Shown one piece after another: positions 1-9,572 of a stretch of 64,000 bases of DNA. The stretch spans positions 1,488,001 to 1,552,000 of the forward strand of contig JANPZY010000001.1 in NCBI GenBank assembly GCA_024707325.1, written 5' to 3'. The notes under the pieces were generated by a model. That model did no database searches, had not been told where the DNA came from, and was given only the letters and a program-made list of their open reading frames with translations. Each line of letters starts with the position of its first letter. Position 1 is the stretch's first letter. A program made the translations under genes and the position numbers. This stretch comes from Opitutus sp. GTDB taxonomy: Bacteria; Verrucomicrobiota; Verrucomicrobiia; Opitutales; Opitutaceae.

Positions 1-177
1 GACCGCGTCGAGGTCTTCTGGCCGGTCACGGGCAAGACGCAGATTTTCCGGCAGCTTTCGCCGAACCAGACTTACCGGCTCGTCGAGGGAAAGCCCGAGG
101 CCGAGATCGTGAACTTGAAGTCGTTCTCCCTTCCCAAGACACCGTCTGCCGACGCATCGCATCATCACCACCACTGA
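1..177 (+). CDS. C-terminal fragment of an FG-GAP/ASPIC-UnbV (CRTAC-like) protein
   Basis: Frame 1 reads DRVEVFWPVTGKTQIFRQLSPNQTYRLVEGKPEAE...HHHHH*, typical of the ASPIC/UnbV C-terminal motif; truncated at the window edge. Confidence 0.75.
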   Translation, partial: DRVEVFWPVTGKTQIFRQLSPNQTYRLVEGKPEAEIVNLKSFSLPKTPSADASHHHHH

Positions 178-193
178 AGCGCCTCTTTTCCCC

Positions 194-904
194 ATGAGAC
201 TCTCCTTTCTGGCTCCCTCGCTCCTCGTTTTTGCCTTCGCCGCATCCGTTGCCTCGGCGGACACGTCGTCGTCGCAGACGTATCCACTTTCCACCTACGC
301 TGCACTGGGCTCGAGTTTCGCGCGGGATTCCGGTTTGCCGGCGCTGGGTTGGACCGAGGAGCAATTCAATGCTTTCGTCGAAGGCATGCGCGCGTCCGTG
401 CGCGGCCAGCCTTACCCGTCTGACGAACAAACCGCGCTGCTGAAAAAAGACATCGAGCAGCGGCTGCGGGCGCTGGCCGAGGAATATCAGCGCAGACAAC
501 TCGATTTCACCCAGCCCGGACGCCTCGACGAGTTCATGAAGAGCATGGTGAAGCAGCACTCGCTGCAGATGGCCGACAGCGGTTTGGCTTACGGATTGAT
601 GCCTGGCCGCGGACCGAAGTTTCAGCCGGCTCCCGAGGACACGGTGCTGTTGAGTTGCGAGGCGCTCGGGCCCGATGGGAAAACGCAACTGCCGAAGCTG
701 CGCCTCAGCGAGCAACGCGTGGTCGTCGAGTCGTTGATTCCGGGTTTGGCGGAGGGCGTGCAGATGATGACTCCCGGCAGCTCGGCGATCTTTATCGTGC
801 CACCGGATCTATCGTTCGACGAAACGGACTGGCCTGAGGATCTCGCGCCTGGCTCGCCGATCATCTACATGGTGCGCCTGCACGAGATTGTGTCTGCGCC
901 CTGA
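194..904 (+). CDS. FKBP-type peptidyl-prolyl isomerase-like secreted protein
   Basis: Signal peptide, then Mip/FKBP N-domain-like helices and a FKBP-like core (LIPGLAEGVQMMTPGSSAIFIVPPDL...). Confidence 0.65.
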   Translation: MRLSFLAPSLLVFAFAASVASADTSSSQTYPLSTYAALGSSFARDSGLPALGWTEEQFNAFVEGMRASVRGQPYPSDEQTALLKKDIEQRLRALAEEYQRRQLDFTQPGRLDEFMKSMVKQHSLQMADSGLAYGLMPGRGPKFQPAPEDTVLLSCEALGPDGKTQLPKLRLSEQRVVVESLIPGLAEGVQMMTPGSSAIFIVPPDLSFDETDWPEDLAPGSPIIYMVRLHEIVSAP

Positions 905-998
905 TCTGCGCGATCGGTGGGCGCCTGCATGGCGCCGCCGCGTGGCAGTTTCATAATCCGGCTCGTCGGCGCGTCGGCGTCTCCTCTAGCCTGCGCGC

Positions 999-3071
999 AT
1001 GAGAAGACTCCTCCGACGTGCTGTTATTGCTTCTTTCGTCGTCGCGGTGTTCTGGGGCGAGGCCCTGGCCGCTGACGCTCGTCCGCTCGAAATCGAAGAT
1101 CTCTTCCGCCTGCGCCGCGTGAGCGAGCCGCAGGTTTCTCCCGATGGGCAGCAGGTGGTCTATGTCGTCACCGAAGTGCTCAAAGCGGAAAACCGCACCA
1201 ATGCCGACCTCTGGCTTGTGCCGGTCGCGGGTGGCGAGCCGCGCCAGCTCACCACTTCGCCGAAGCACGATCGCCACCCGCGCTGGTCGCCCGACGGAAA
1301 ATGGATCGCGTTCGAATCCGCGCGCGATGGCCAATCGCAAATCTGGCTGCTCCCCGTCTCCGGTGGCGAACCCCGCAAGCTCACCACGCTCTCGACGGGC
1401 GCTTCGCAGCCCGTGTGGTCGCCGGACGGCAGGAAGCTGGCGTTCGTCTCGTCCGTGTATCCAGAATTCTCGGACAAGCCGTTTGCCGAGTCCGACAAGC
1501 TCAACAAGGAGAAGGCCGAGGCCGCCGAGTCCAGCAAGGTGAAGGCCCGCGTGTTCACCGAACTGCTCTACCGCCACTGGGACACATGGAGCGATGGCAC
1601 CCGTCAGCATGTGTTCGTGATCGACGTGGAAAACGGCGCCGCGGTCGGCGAGCCGCGTGACGTCACGCCCGGTCCCAACGATGCCGTGCCCAACTCGATG
1701 ACTTTTGACGCGGGCGACGAGTTCGCCTTTTCGCCCGATGGCTCCGAGTTGTTCTTCACGGCGCCGCCGGAGCAGATCCGCGAACAAGCGTGGAGCACCA
1801 ACTACGACATTTGGGCGGTCAACCTTCAGACGCTCGAGCGTCGCCGCGTCACCGATAATCCCGCCGCCGACGGCCAGCCGCGTTTCTCGCCCGACGGAAA
1901 GTTCGTCGCGTATCGCGCGCAGTCACGCCCCGGCGCGGAAGCCGATCGCTGGCAGCTCTTCGTGATCGATCGCGCGAGCGGTCAGCACCGCAGCCTCACT
2001 GCGGATTGGGATTTCTCGGTCGGTGACATCAAATGGTCGCCGGACAGCCGCGCGATCTACGTCGAGGCCGAGGAAAACGGCGCCAACGCCTACTTCCGCG
2101 TCGCGCTCTCCGGCGGTAAGCCCGAACGCGTGCTCAGCGGCGGCACCTTTAGTGATCTCAACATCACGCGCGACGGCACGTACGTCTTCTCCCGTGCGAA
2201 GCTCAACGCTCCGCCCGAAGTCTTCGCGCAGGCGAAAGGCGCTCGCGAGCCGCGCGCGATCACGCGCACCAATGCCGAGCTCCTTTCCGGCATCGCGATG
2301 AACGCGCCCGAGAGCGTCACCGTGCCCGGGGCCGGCGGCACGCCCGTGCAGATGTGGATACTCAAGCCGCCGCACTTCGATGCGTCGAAAAAATATCCGC
2401 TCGTCTTCTGGGTGCACGGCGGTCCGCAGGGCGCGTGGAACGACGGCTGGTCGACGCGCTGGAACGCTCAGGTCTGGGCCGCGCAGGGCTACGTGCTCGC
2501 GCTTCCGAATCCGCGCGGCAGCACCGGCTTCGGCCAAAAGTTCACCGACGAGATTTCGCACGATTGGGGCGGCAAGGTCTTCGAAGATCTCATGGCGTGC
2601 CTCGCGTATCTCGAGCAGCAGCCCTACATCGACACCACGCGCATGGCTTCGGCCGGCGCGAGCTACGGTGGTTACATGATGAACTGGTTCCAAGGGCACA
2701 CGGACAAGTTCCGCACGCTCATCACGCACTGTGGCGTCTACGACTTCATCAGCATGTATGGCACGACCGAGGAAGTCTGGTTCGACGAGTGGGAGCACGG
2801 CATTCCGTGGGAAACGCCTGACTTCGAGAAATTCTCGCCGCATCGCTTCGCCGCCAACTTCAAGACGCCGAATCTCATCATCCACAACGAACTCGATTTC
2901 CGCGTGCCGCTGAATCAGGGCCTGAGTCTCTTCACGACGCTGCAGCGCAAAGGCATTCCGTCGAAGCTGCTCGTGTTCCCCGACGAAGGTCACTGGGTGC
3001 TCAAGCCGCAGAACAGCGAACTCTGGCACCGCACGGTCTTCGACTGGCTCGCTGAGTATCTGAAAAATTGA
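999..3071 (+). CDS. S9 family peptidase (prolyl oligopeptidase / acylaminoacyl peptidase type)
   Basis: TolB-like WSPDG repeats, then an alpha/beta hydrolase domain with GASYGGYMMNW and a C-terminal DEGHWV. Confidence 0.9.
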   Translation: MRRLLRRAVIASFVVAVFWGEALAADARPLEIEDLFRLRRVSEPQVSPDGQQVVYVVTEVLKAENRTNADLWLVPVAGGEPRQLTTSPKHDRHPRWSPDGKWIAFESARDGQSQIWLLPVSGGEPRKLTTLSTGASQPVWSPDGRKLAFVSSVYPEFSDKPFAESDKLNKEKAEAAESSKVKARVFTELLYRHWDTWSDGTRQHVFVIDVENGAAVGEPRDVTPGPNDAVPNSMTFDAGDEFAFSPDGSELFFTAPPEQIREQAWSTNYDIWAVNLQTLERRRVTDNPAADGQPRFSPDGKFVAYRAQSRPGAEADRWQLFVIDRASGQHRSLTADWDFSVGDIKWSPDSRAIYVEAEENGANAYFRVALSGGKPERVLSGGTFSDLNITRDGTYVFSRAKLNAPPEVFAQAKGAREPRAITRTNAELLSGIAMNAPESVTVPGAGGTPVQMWILKPPHFDASKKYPLVFWVHGGPQGAWNDGWSTRWNAQVWAAQGYVLALPNPRGSTGFGQKFTDEISHDWGGKVFEDLMACLAYLEQQPYIDTTRMASAGASYGGYMMNWFQGHTDKFRTLITHCGVYDFISMYGTTEEVWFDEWEHGIPWETPDFEKFSPHRFAANFKTPNLIIHNELDFRVPLNQGLSLFTTLQRKGIPSKLLVFPDEGHWVLKPQNSELWHRTVFDWLAEYLKN

Positions 3072-3136
3072 TACGCAGGGGCGGCGTTCGCACCGCGAAA
3101 GATTCGTTCAACATCCGTGAGCCGGCTTGTGCCGGC

Positions 3137-5578
3137 TCACTTTTCTTCCGCTTCCGTGCCCTCGATCGCCGTGCGCAACGCCGCGACGAGCCGGGCCGAT
3201 TCGAAGGGCTTCTGCACGAAACCGGCGAGACCCATGCCCGCGAAGCGCTCCGTCGAGACGGATTCGCTGTAACCGCTCATGAGCAGCACCGGTGTTTGCG
3301 GCGCGATCACGCGGATTTCGCGATAAGCTTCTTCGCCATCCATCACCGGCATCATCAAGTCGAGCAGCACCGCGCAGAAGTCGTCGGGCGATTTGCGAAA
3401 TGCGGTGACGGCGTCGTGACCGTTGCCAACGGCGACCACCGTGAAGCCCGCCCGCTCGAGAATGCGCACGCTGATATCCCGGACGGCATCCTCGTCGTCG
3501 GCGATCAGCACGCGTCCTGAGCCGCGCCACGAATCCTCCGATTTCTCTTCTTCGGCTGCAGGCGCCGGCTCGGTTGCCGCGGCGGGCAACAAAAGTCGAA
3601 ACGTCGTGCCGCGTCCGGGGGCAGTATCCACTTTGACCGCGCCTTGATGGCCGCGGGCGATGCCGAGCACGGCCGACAATCCCAAGCCGTGACCGGTAAA
3701 CTTGGTGGTGAAAAATGGCTCGAAGATGCGGGTCAGCACTTCTTGCGTCATGCCGCACCCGTTGTCGCTCACTTCGAGAAAAACGAAATGCCCCGGATCG
3801 AGATCGGGCGCCAGATAGGTCGTGGCGAGATACGCGCGATCGGCGTGCATCGAGCCGGTGCGCACCACGATGTGGCCCGGCCGGTCGCCGATCGCATCGG
3901 CGGCGTTGATCACGAGATTCATCGCGATCTGGCTCAGCTGCGTGCTGTCGCCCTCGACCGCCGGCAGATGCGGATCGAGCGCAAACTCCAGCGTGCACTT
4001 CTTCGGAATCGAAACCTGCAAGAGATGCGTGGTGTCCTGCACGAGTTTGCTGAGGTCGACGAGCGACGACGTGATCCGGCTGCGCCCCGAATACGCGAGC
4101 ATCTGTTTGCACAGCTCCGCCGCGCGCAGCGCCGCGAGTTCGATCTGGTGAATCGATTTCTCTGCGGGACTGTCCGCCGGCACATCGAGTCGCGCGAGCG
4201 TCGCGTTGCCGAGCATGGCGGTGAGCAGATTGTTGAAGTCGTGCGCGATGCCGCCCGCGAGCACGCCCAGGCTCTCGAGTTTCTGGGCCTGGAGAAGATT
4301 GCGCTCGGTTTCGAGGCGTGCCTGCTCGGCCTGTTTCTGCGCGGTGATGTCGCGCATGATCGCCGACAACATCGAGGGCTGCCCGGCCTGGTCGTAGTGA
4401 GCGAAGATCAGCTGCGACACGGCCACTTCGCGACCTTCTGCGTCGATCAACGCCGTCTCGCCGCGCCAAAAGCCTTCGCGAAACGCCGTCGGCACGCCCT
4501 CGCGCAGGATCAGTTCCGTCGCCCAAGTCGGGTGGAAATCGTGCATGCGCGCTCCCTTCAGCTCATCTGCGTTTCGGCGCCCGCGGAAACGCGCCAGGGC
4601 GAGATTCGCGTAGAGCACCTGTCCGCCCTGACCGGTGGTGACGACGAAATCCGGTGCCGCTTCGATGATCGTCAGCAGACGGCTGCGATCCGCTTCCGCT
4701 TCGGCGCGGCGCGTCACCGCGATACCGAGGCCGAGTCCGACGCCCGAGATGGAAGCGACGAAAAGCAACAAATCCACCACCACATCTTCAGACCCGCCGA
4801 AGACGCGCACCGCCGCCAGGCTGCTCATCGTCAGTGCGCAGGTCGCGAGCGTCGCGCCGTGCATGCCGTGGCGCAGGCAAATCCAGATCAGCGGAACGAA
4901 CGACAGATAGTAGGCATGGAAACCGCGCAGAAACTCCGCGCCATTTACCGCCCAGACGCAGCCGAGGAGCGCCGCTGCCTGCAGCGCCACTTCTGCACGG
5001 TAACGCCACGTGCGCACCGGCTTCGCCGGCCGCGATTCGCCGAGGAGCCACGGAGCGAAATGCACGAGCATCAGCGGCACCACCGTGAGCACGCCCGTCA
5101 GATCGCCGATCCACCAGCTGAAGGCCATGCGCGCAAAGCCATCCGGTGTTGAAAAACCGGATACAAGCACCAGCAGCGAACCGGCCAGCGACGCGAGCAG
5201 CGGACCGGACAGCAGGATCGCAATGAAAACGCCGGTATCGAACGGTTTCACCGGCCGCGGATTCGGACCGAACATCTGCCGCGCCACCAGCGCGGTGGAC
5301 GCGTAGGAAATCGAAATCACGACGGGCAGCGTGTAGCGCAGCCAGTTGCCCGGCTCCACGCTCCCGATGTAAGCCGAGTAAAGATGCGCCACGAACACGG
5401 CCGGCACCGCACGCCAGCCGAAGATCACCACGATGGCGAACGACAGGCCCACCGGCGGATACCACAACGAAACACCCGGCGACACTTCAAACACGCGAGC
5501 CGCGTGATCGAGCAGCGCGTGAAGCAGGAGGTAGATGAGTAAAGCGACGGGAGTTTTCGATCCCGCGGGTAACTTCAT
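3137..5578 (-). CDS. MASE1-PAS hybrid sensor histidine kinase with C-terminal receiver domain
   Basis: MKLPAGSK... membrane MASE1-like region, [15 protein letters not shown]-box, HATPase [14 protein letters not shown] domain ...[14 protein letters not shown]. The longer ORF N-terminus is read-through of the 22-bp array. Confidence 0.88.
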   Translation of the reverse strand: MKLPAGSKTPVALLIYLLLHALLDHAARVFEVSPGVSLWYPPVGLSFAIVVIFGWRAVPAVFVAHLYSAYIGSVEPGNWLRYTLPVVISISYASTALVARQMFGPNPRPVKPFDTGVFIAILLSGPLLASLAGSLLVLVSGFSTPDGFARMAFSWWIGDLTGVLTVVPLMLVHFAPWLLGESRPAKPVRTWRYRAEVALQAAALLGCVWAVNGAEFLRGFHAYYLSFVPLIWICLRHGMHGATLATCALTMSSLAAVRVFGGSEDVVVDLLLFVASISGVGLGLGIAVTRRAEAEADRSRLLTIIEAAPDFVVTTGQGGQVLYANLALARFRGRRNADELKGARMHDFHPTWATELILREGVPTAFREGFWRGETALIDAEGREVAVSQLIFAHYDQAGQPSMLSAIMRDITAQKQAEQARLETERNLLQAQKLESLGVLAGGIAHDFNNLLTAMLGNATLARLDVPADSPAEKSIHQIELAALRAAELCKQMLAYSGRSRITSSLVDLSKLVQDTTHLLQVSIPKKCTLEFALDPHLPAVEGDSTQLSQIAMNLVINAADAIGDRPGHIVVRTGSMHADRAYLATTYLAPDLDPGHFVFLEVSDNGCGMTQEVLTRIFEPFFTTKFTGHGLGLSAVLGIARGHQGAVKVDTAPGRGTTFRLLLPAAATEPAPAAEEEKSEDSWRGSGRVLIADDEDAVRDISVRILERAGFTVVAVGNGHDAVTAFRKSPDDFCAVLLDLMMPVMDGEEAYREIRVIAPQTPVLLMSGYSESVSTERFAGMGLAGFVQKPFESARLVAALRTAIEGTEAEEK

Positions 5579-5708
5579 GGGAATTCGCGCGATTGCAGCC
5601 GCGCGTTTCTCCCCCTGCAAGGAGCAAACTCTTCTTACACGTGAATAAAGCTCATCGTGCGCAAGGCGCTGGCAACCGCGCCACCCTTCGCACCAAACCC
5701 TGCCAAAT

Positions 5709-5884
5709 TGCGGCATGAGTTGGGACTCACTGCGGACCGGGTCGGACCAAGGTCCGCACCCGGTCGAGCCCATGTGCGGACACGGTCGCGACAAGGTGCG
5801 GCCACGGTCGAGCCGATGTGCGGACACGGTCGCGACGAGGTGGGGATCGTGTCGGGACAAAGTGCGGACCGGGTCGCGGCCTTG
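5709..5884 (-). repeat. 22-bp degenerate tandem array, locus 1 (8 units)
   Basis: Eight consecutive 22-nt units, e.g. TGCGGACACGGTCGCGACAAGG and TGCGGACCGGGTCGCGGCCTTG; reverse complement of the orientation seen at the other loci. Confidence 0.95.
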
Positions 5885-5976
5885 TTCCCGAGACCGCAGA
5901 GGCAGGGGCGGATCTCCGAGCTGTCCGCGTTGCGCGCTCGTGCTGCGGCGGGGGCGCCGCGGCTCCAGTTTTCAGC

Positions 5977-8238
5977 TCAGCGAACCGCGAGTTTCTGGCG
6001 GAGGTGCGTGAGGCGCTGCTTCGACTCGCTGTTGCGCACGGCCATCGCGTAGGCCGCGGGGTCACCGACGATGAAAACCTTTTTCTTTCCGCGCGTGATC
6101 GCGGTGTAGATGAGGTTTCGCTGCAGCATCATGAAGTGCGCCTTGAGCAGCGGCACGATCACGACGGGGTATTCGCTGCCCTGCGATTTGTGGATGCTGA
6201 TCGCGTAGGCGAGAGCGAGATCGCCGAACTCGCCGCGCTCGAAGGTGTGGCGCTCGCCGTCGAAGTCGGCTTCGAGTTTCGCGTTCTCGGCGTCGATGCT
6301 CACGACGGTGCCGATGTCGCCGTTGAAGAGGTTTTTGTCGTAGTTGTTGCGCAGCTGGATGACTTTGTCCCCGGGACGGTATTCGCCGCCGGGACCGCGC
6401 AGGCCGCGCGCGTGGCGGTTGAGCTGCGACTGGAGCTGCGCGTTGAAATTGGCGACGCCGGCGGTGCCTTTATGCATCGGCGCGAGGATTTGCACATCGT
6501 TGATCGGGTGCGGCCACTTGAGCTGGCGCGGAATGAAGTCGGTGCAGAGCTGCACGACTTTGCGCACGCAGTCGTCGGCGTCGTAGGCCGAGATGAAGTT
6601 GAGATCCGCCCAGACCTGCGCGTTGGCGACGTCGGGGAGGACGGCGTTGAGTTTCGGATCGCCGGCATTGATCGCGTGCGCGGTGGTGACGATTTCGCTC
6701 TGGCCCTGCTGGCGGAAAATCACGGCGAGTCGCGTGACCGCGATCGCGGTCGCGGCGGAACCGTTGGATGCGGCGCTCGCGGCGATGAGATCTTTGAGAA
6801 CATTGCCGGCGCCGACGCTCGGGAGCTGATCGGTGTCGCCGACGAGCAGGAGATGCGCGCGCACTGGCACGGCCTGCATGAGCGCGGCGGCGAGGCGCGT
6901 GTCGAGCATCGAGGCTTCGTCGACGATGAGAAAATCGGTCGCGAGCGGAGCGTTTTCGTTGGCGACGAAACCGCCGCGCGCGGGATCGTATTTCAGCAGA
7001 CGGTGAATTGTGGAAGCGAACCCGCCGGTGGTTTCCGCGAGCCGCTGTGCGGCGCGCCCGGTCGGCGCGGCGAGATGCACGCGGACTTTTTTCGCGAGCA
7101 GGATTTCCACGAGCGCGCGGAGGATCGTGGTTTTACCGGTTCCGGGTCCGCCGGTGAGAATCGAGATTTTATGCGTGAGCGCGTTTTTCAGCGCGGTGCG
7201 CTGGAGATCGGCGAACGCGAAGCCGGCTTTTTGTTCGGCCCACGTGACGGCGGCGTCGACTTTGATCGGCGGCAGGCCGCTCGCGACCTGCGTGAGACGG
7301 CCGACGACGTCGGAGATTTTTTGTTCGGCGCGATCGTTGTGCGGAAGCTGGATGAGCGGTGACGCGAGCGTGCCGTCGGGCGACGCGGGCGGTGTGTGGC
7401 GCACGAGTGCTTTTTCTTTCACGAGCGCTTCGATGCGCGCCTCGACGAAGCGGCGTTCGGTTTCGAGTTGGTTGGCCGAGTGATCGATGAGGTCGGCCTC
7501 GGGAAATGCGGTGTGACCTTCCTCCTGCAGCGTCTCGAGGGCGAAGAGAATGCCGGCGTCCAGACGCGGCGCGGCGTCGTTGGCGAAACCGAGATTGATC
7601 GCGATGCGGTCGGCGGTTTTGAAGCCGATGCCCTCGATCTCGCGCGCGACGCGATAGGGCTCGTTCATCAGGATCGGTTTCGCTTGGGCGCCGTAGCGCT
7701 GGACGAGTTTCACGCACTGGCTCGGTGTGACGCCGTAGGTCTGGAGGAAAATGTAGAGTTCGCGCTCGGTGCGTTTCTCGTCCCACGCAGCCTTGATGGA
7801 CGTGGCGCGCTTTTTGCCGATGCCCGGCACATCGCGCAGACGCCCCGACTCTTCGGTGAGCACGCGAAATGTGTCGGTGCCGAACGCGTCGACGATCTTG
7901 TTGGCGTAAACTTTGCCGATGCCGGGCACGAGGCCGCTGCCGAGGTATTTGCGAATCCCATACACGCTCGCGGGCAACTCGCTCTTGAAGCCGGCGACCT
8001 TGAACTGCGCGCCGTGTTGCGCGTGGTGCGTCCACTCGCCGGTCAGATGCAGCGTCTCGCCGCACTCCACGCCGGGCAGCGGACCGACGATGGTGACGGC
8101 GTCCGCGCGCTCCTTGCCCGAGCCGGCCGGAGGCAGATCGGGGCGGAACTCGGCGATCGTGTAGTGCGTTTCCTCGTTGAGAAAAATGATGCGCTCGACG
8201 ACGCCGGTGAGCGAAGCGGAGGAGGGTGAGGACGCCAC
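5977..8238 (-). CDS. recD2: RecD2-like SF1B ATP-dependent DNA helicase
   Basis: HhH region (GIGKVYANKIVDAFG, GIGKKRA), Walker A ILTGGPGTGKTTILRAL, SH3/UvrD_C2-like AYAISIHKSQGSEYPVVI; GTG start (VASSPSS) proposed at 8238. Confidence 0.88.
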   Translation of the reverse strand: MASSPSSASLTGVVERIIFLNEETHYTIAEFRPDLPPAGSGKERADAVTIVGPLPGVECGETLHLTGEWTHHAQHGAQFKVAGFKSELPASVYGIRKYLGSGLVPGIGKVYANKIVDAFGTDTFRVLTEESGRLRDVPGIGKKRATSIKAAWDEKRTERELYIFLQTYGVTPSQCVKLVQRYGAQAKPILMNEPYRVAREIEGIGFKTADRIAINLGFANDAAPRLDAGILFALETLQEEGHTAFPEADLIDHSANQLETERRFVEARIEALVKEKALVRHTPPASPDGTLASPLIQLPHNDRAEQKISDVVGRLTQVASGLPPIKVDAAVTWAEQKAGFAFADLQRTALKNALTHKISILTGGPGTGKTTILRALVEILLAKKVRVHLAAPTGRAAQRLAETTGGFASTIHRLLKYDPARGGFVANENAPLATDFLIVDEASMLDTRLAAALMQAVPVRAHLLLVGDTDQLPSVGAGNVLKDLIAASAASNGSAATAIAVTRLAVIFRQQGQSEIVTTAHAINAGDPKLNAVLPDVANAQVWADLNFISAYDADDCVRKVVQLCTDFIPRQLKWPHPINDVQILAPMHKGTAGVANFNAQLQSQLNRHARGLRGPGGEYRPGDKVIQLRNNYDKNLFNGDIGTVVSIDAENAKLEADFDGERHTFERGEFGDLALAYAISIHKSQGSEYPVVIVPLLKAHFMMLQRNLIYTAITRGKKKVFIVGDPAAYAMAVRNSESKQRLTHLRQKLAVR

Positions 8239-8354
8239 GGCGGCAGAGTTAAGAAGAGCCGGCGGAAAGAAAAGCGGCGAATGGCGAAGCACGGCTTTGC
8301 GCCGCGGGTGCGCTGGATCGTCGCTCCTACGCGCCAGGGATTGTCTCAAACCCC

Positions 8355-8375
8355 AAAGTCCGTAATACGGACTTT
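8355..8375. repeat. 21-bp perfect palindrome, copy 1 (AAAGTCCGTAATACGGACTTT)
   Basis: 10-bp arms around a central A; ends 1 nt before the ATG at 8377. Confidence 0.95.
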
Positions 8376-8376
8376 C

Positions 8377-8760
8377 ATGAGCGACTATTTGCATCCGGAC
8401 CTGCGGTTGCTGGCGGCGCTGGCGGAAGTGTTGGAGGTGTCGGCGCGCGAACTTTCGAAGAGGGCGCAGCAACACTATCATGCACGCACGCGGAAAAAAC
8501 GGGGCGGCACGCTGCGCCCGGGCTACGATACGCCGTTGTGGCAGGCGCTCGCGGCAGCCGTGCGTCCGCATCTGGCCAAGCGCGGAACGCGAGCTCTGCT
8601 CGCACGCGAACTGGGTGTGCATGTTTCGCGCGTCACAGAATACTTCGTCAAAGGGACCGCGATGCCGGACGCCGAACGCGCGTTGATCCTGATGCTTTGG
8701 CTCGCAAGACGTCGCGATACCAAGCCCTCACCGGCACCCCGTCCCACCCAAAGTCCGTAA
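8377..8760 (+). CDS. Small HTH-like putative DNA-binding protein
   Basis: 128 codons; C-terminal HTH-like segment KRGTRALLARELGVHVSRVTEYFVKGTAMPDAERALILMLWL; enclosed by palindromes. Confidence 0.7.
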   Translation: MSDYLHPDLRLLAALAEVLEVSARELSKRAQQHYHARTRKKRGGTLRPGYDTPLWQALAAAVRPHLAKRGTRALLARELGVHVSRVTEYFVKGTAMPDAERALILMLWLARRRDTKPSPAPRPTQSP

Positions 8761-8770
8761 TACGGACTTT
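8750..8770. repeat. 21-bp perfect palindrome, copy 2 (CCC-flanked, 27 bp in total)
   Basis: CCCAAAGTCCGTAATACGGACTTTGGG (8747-8773); contains the TAA stop of the HTH ORF (8758-8760). Confidence 0.95.
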
Positions 8771-8813
8771 GGGATTTAGCGATTTCCCTCGGGAGAAAGG
8801 GGATCGTCGGAGG

Positions 8814-8834
8814 AAAGTCCGTATTACGGACTTT
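8814..8834. repeat. 21-bp perfect palindrome, copy 3 (opposite centre, T)
   Basis: AAAGTCCGTATTACGGACTTT: same arms, central base T, so inverted relative to copies 1 and 2. Confidence 0.95.
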
Positions 8835-8867
8835 GGTGAGGGGCTGCTTGAACGGGGGAGTGGGGCA

Positions 8868-9518
8868 CTAGGCGGGGAGGTTGAGCGCGCGGGCGACGGC
8901 GAAGAGATCCGGGAAAACGCGCTCGGCGCCGGCGGCGAGGAGTTCGGCTTCGTTGTGCGTGCCGGTCGTGACGCACCATGCGGGAAAGCCGCCGTTGCGT
9001 GCCGCAGCGACGTCGTAGATCGAGTCGCCGATCAGGAGCGTCGAGGCGGCGTCGCGACCGAGCGTGGTGAGCGCGTGTTGCGCGAACTCGGGCTGCGGTT
9101 TCAGCCACGGCGTATCGGTCGCGCCGAAGTTGCCATCAAGGAAACGCGCGATGTCGAGGTGTTCGCAGATGCGGCGGCTGGAGGGGCCGTGCTTGTTGGT
9201 AAACACCGCGAGCTTGGCGCCACTACCGTGCAAGGCGGAGAGAAGTTCGCGGGCGCCGGGATAAAGCGCGACATCGTCGAGCATCGTGCGGTCCCAATAG
9301 GGGCGGTAAATGGGGAGGGCGCGGGCGACGTTTTCGGGGCCGGCAAGTCGGGAAATCGCCACCTCGAGGCCGGCGCCCACGGCGGCGCGCACTTGTTCGG
9401 GTGTCGGCGGCGGCAGCCCCAGCTCGCGCATCGTGTGACTGTGGGCGCGGTGAATCGCCGCGAAATGGTCCACGAGCGTGCCATCCAGATCGAAGAGATA
9501 GGTGCTAAACCGTGACAT
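8868..9518 (-). CDS. HAD-family hydrolase, phosphoglycolate phosphatase-like
   Basis: TYLFDLDGTLVDHF, ...VFTNKHG..., LLIGDSIYDVAAARNGG motifs. Confidence 0.88.
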   Translation of the reverse strand: MSRFSTYLFDLDGTLVDHFAAIHRAHSHTMRELGLPPPTPEQVRAAVGAGLEVAISRLAGPENVARALPIYRPYWDRTMLDDVALYPGARELLSALHGSGAKLAVFTNKHGPSSRRICEHLDIARFLDGNFGATDTPWLKPQPEFAQHALTTLGRDAASTLLIGDSIYDVAAARNGGFPAWCVTTGTHNEAELLAAGAERVFPDLFAVARALNLPA

Positions 9519-9572
9519 GAATCAGGCGAAAATTGGGTTGGCGGGGAGCGAAGTCACGAGTGAAGTGCCCCC

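Noticed and set aside
162-177. C-terminal HHHHH run of the first protein as an engineered His-tag
   Set aside because: Natural-looking context in the genomic sequence with no vector sequence nearby; five histidines can occur by chance.
5579-5860. N-terminal extension of the histidine kinase ORF (MSRHDPHLVATVSAHRLDRGRTLSRP...)
   Set aside because: Comes from reading array 1; the MASE1-like protein naturally begins at MKLPAGSK (5578).
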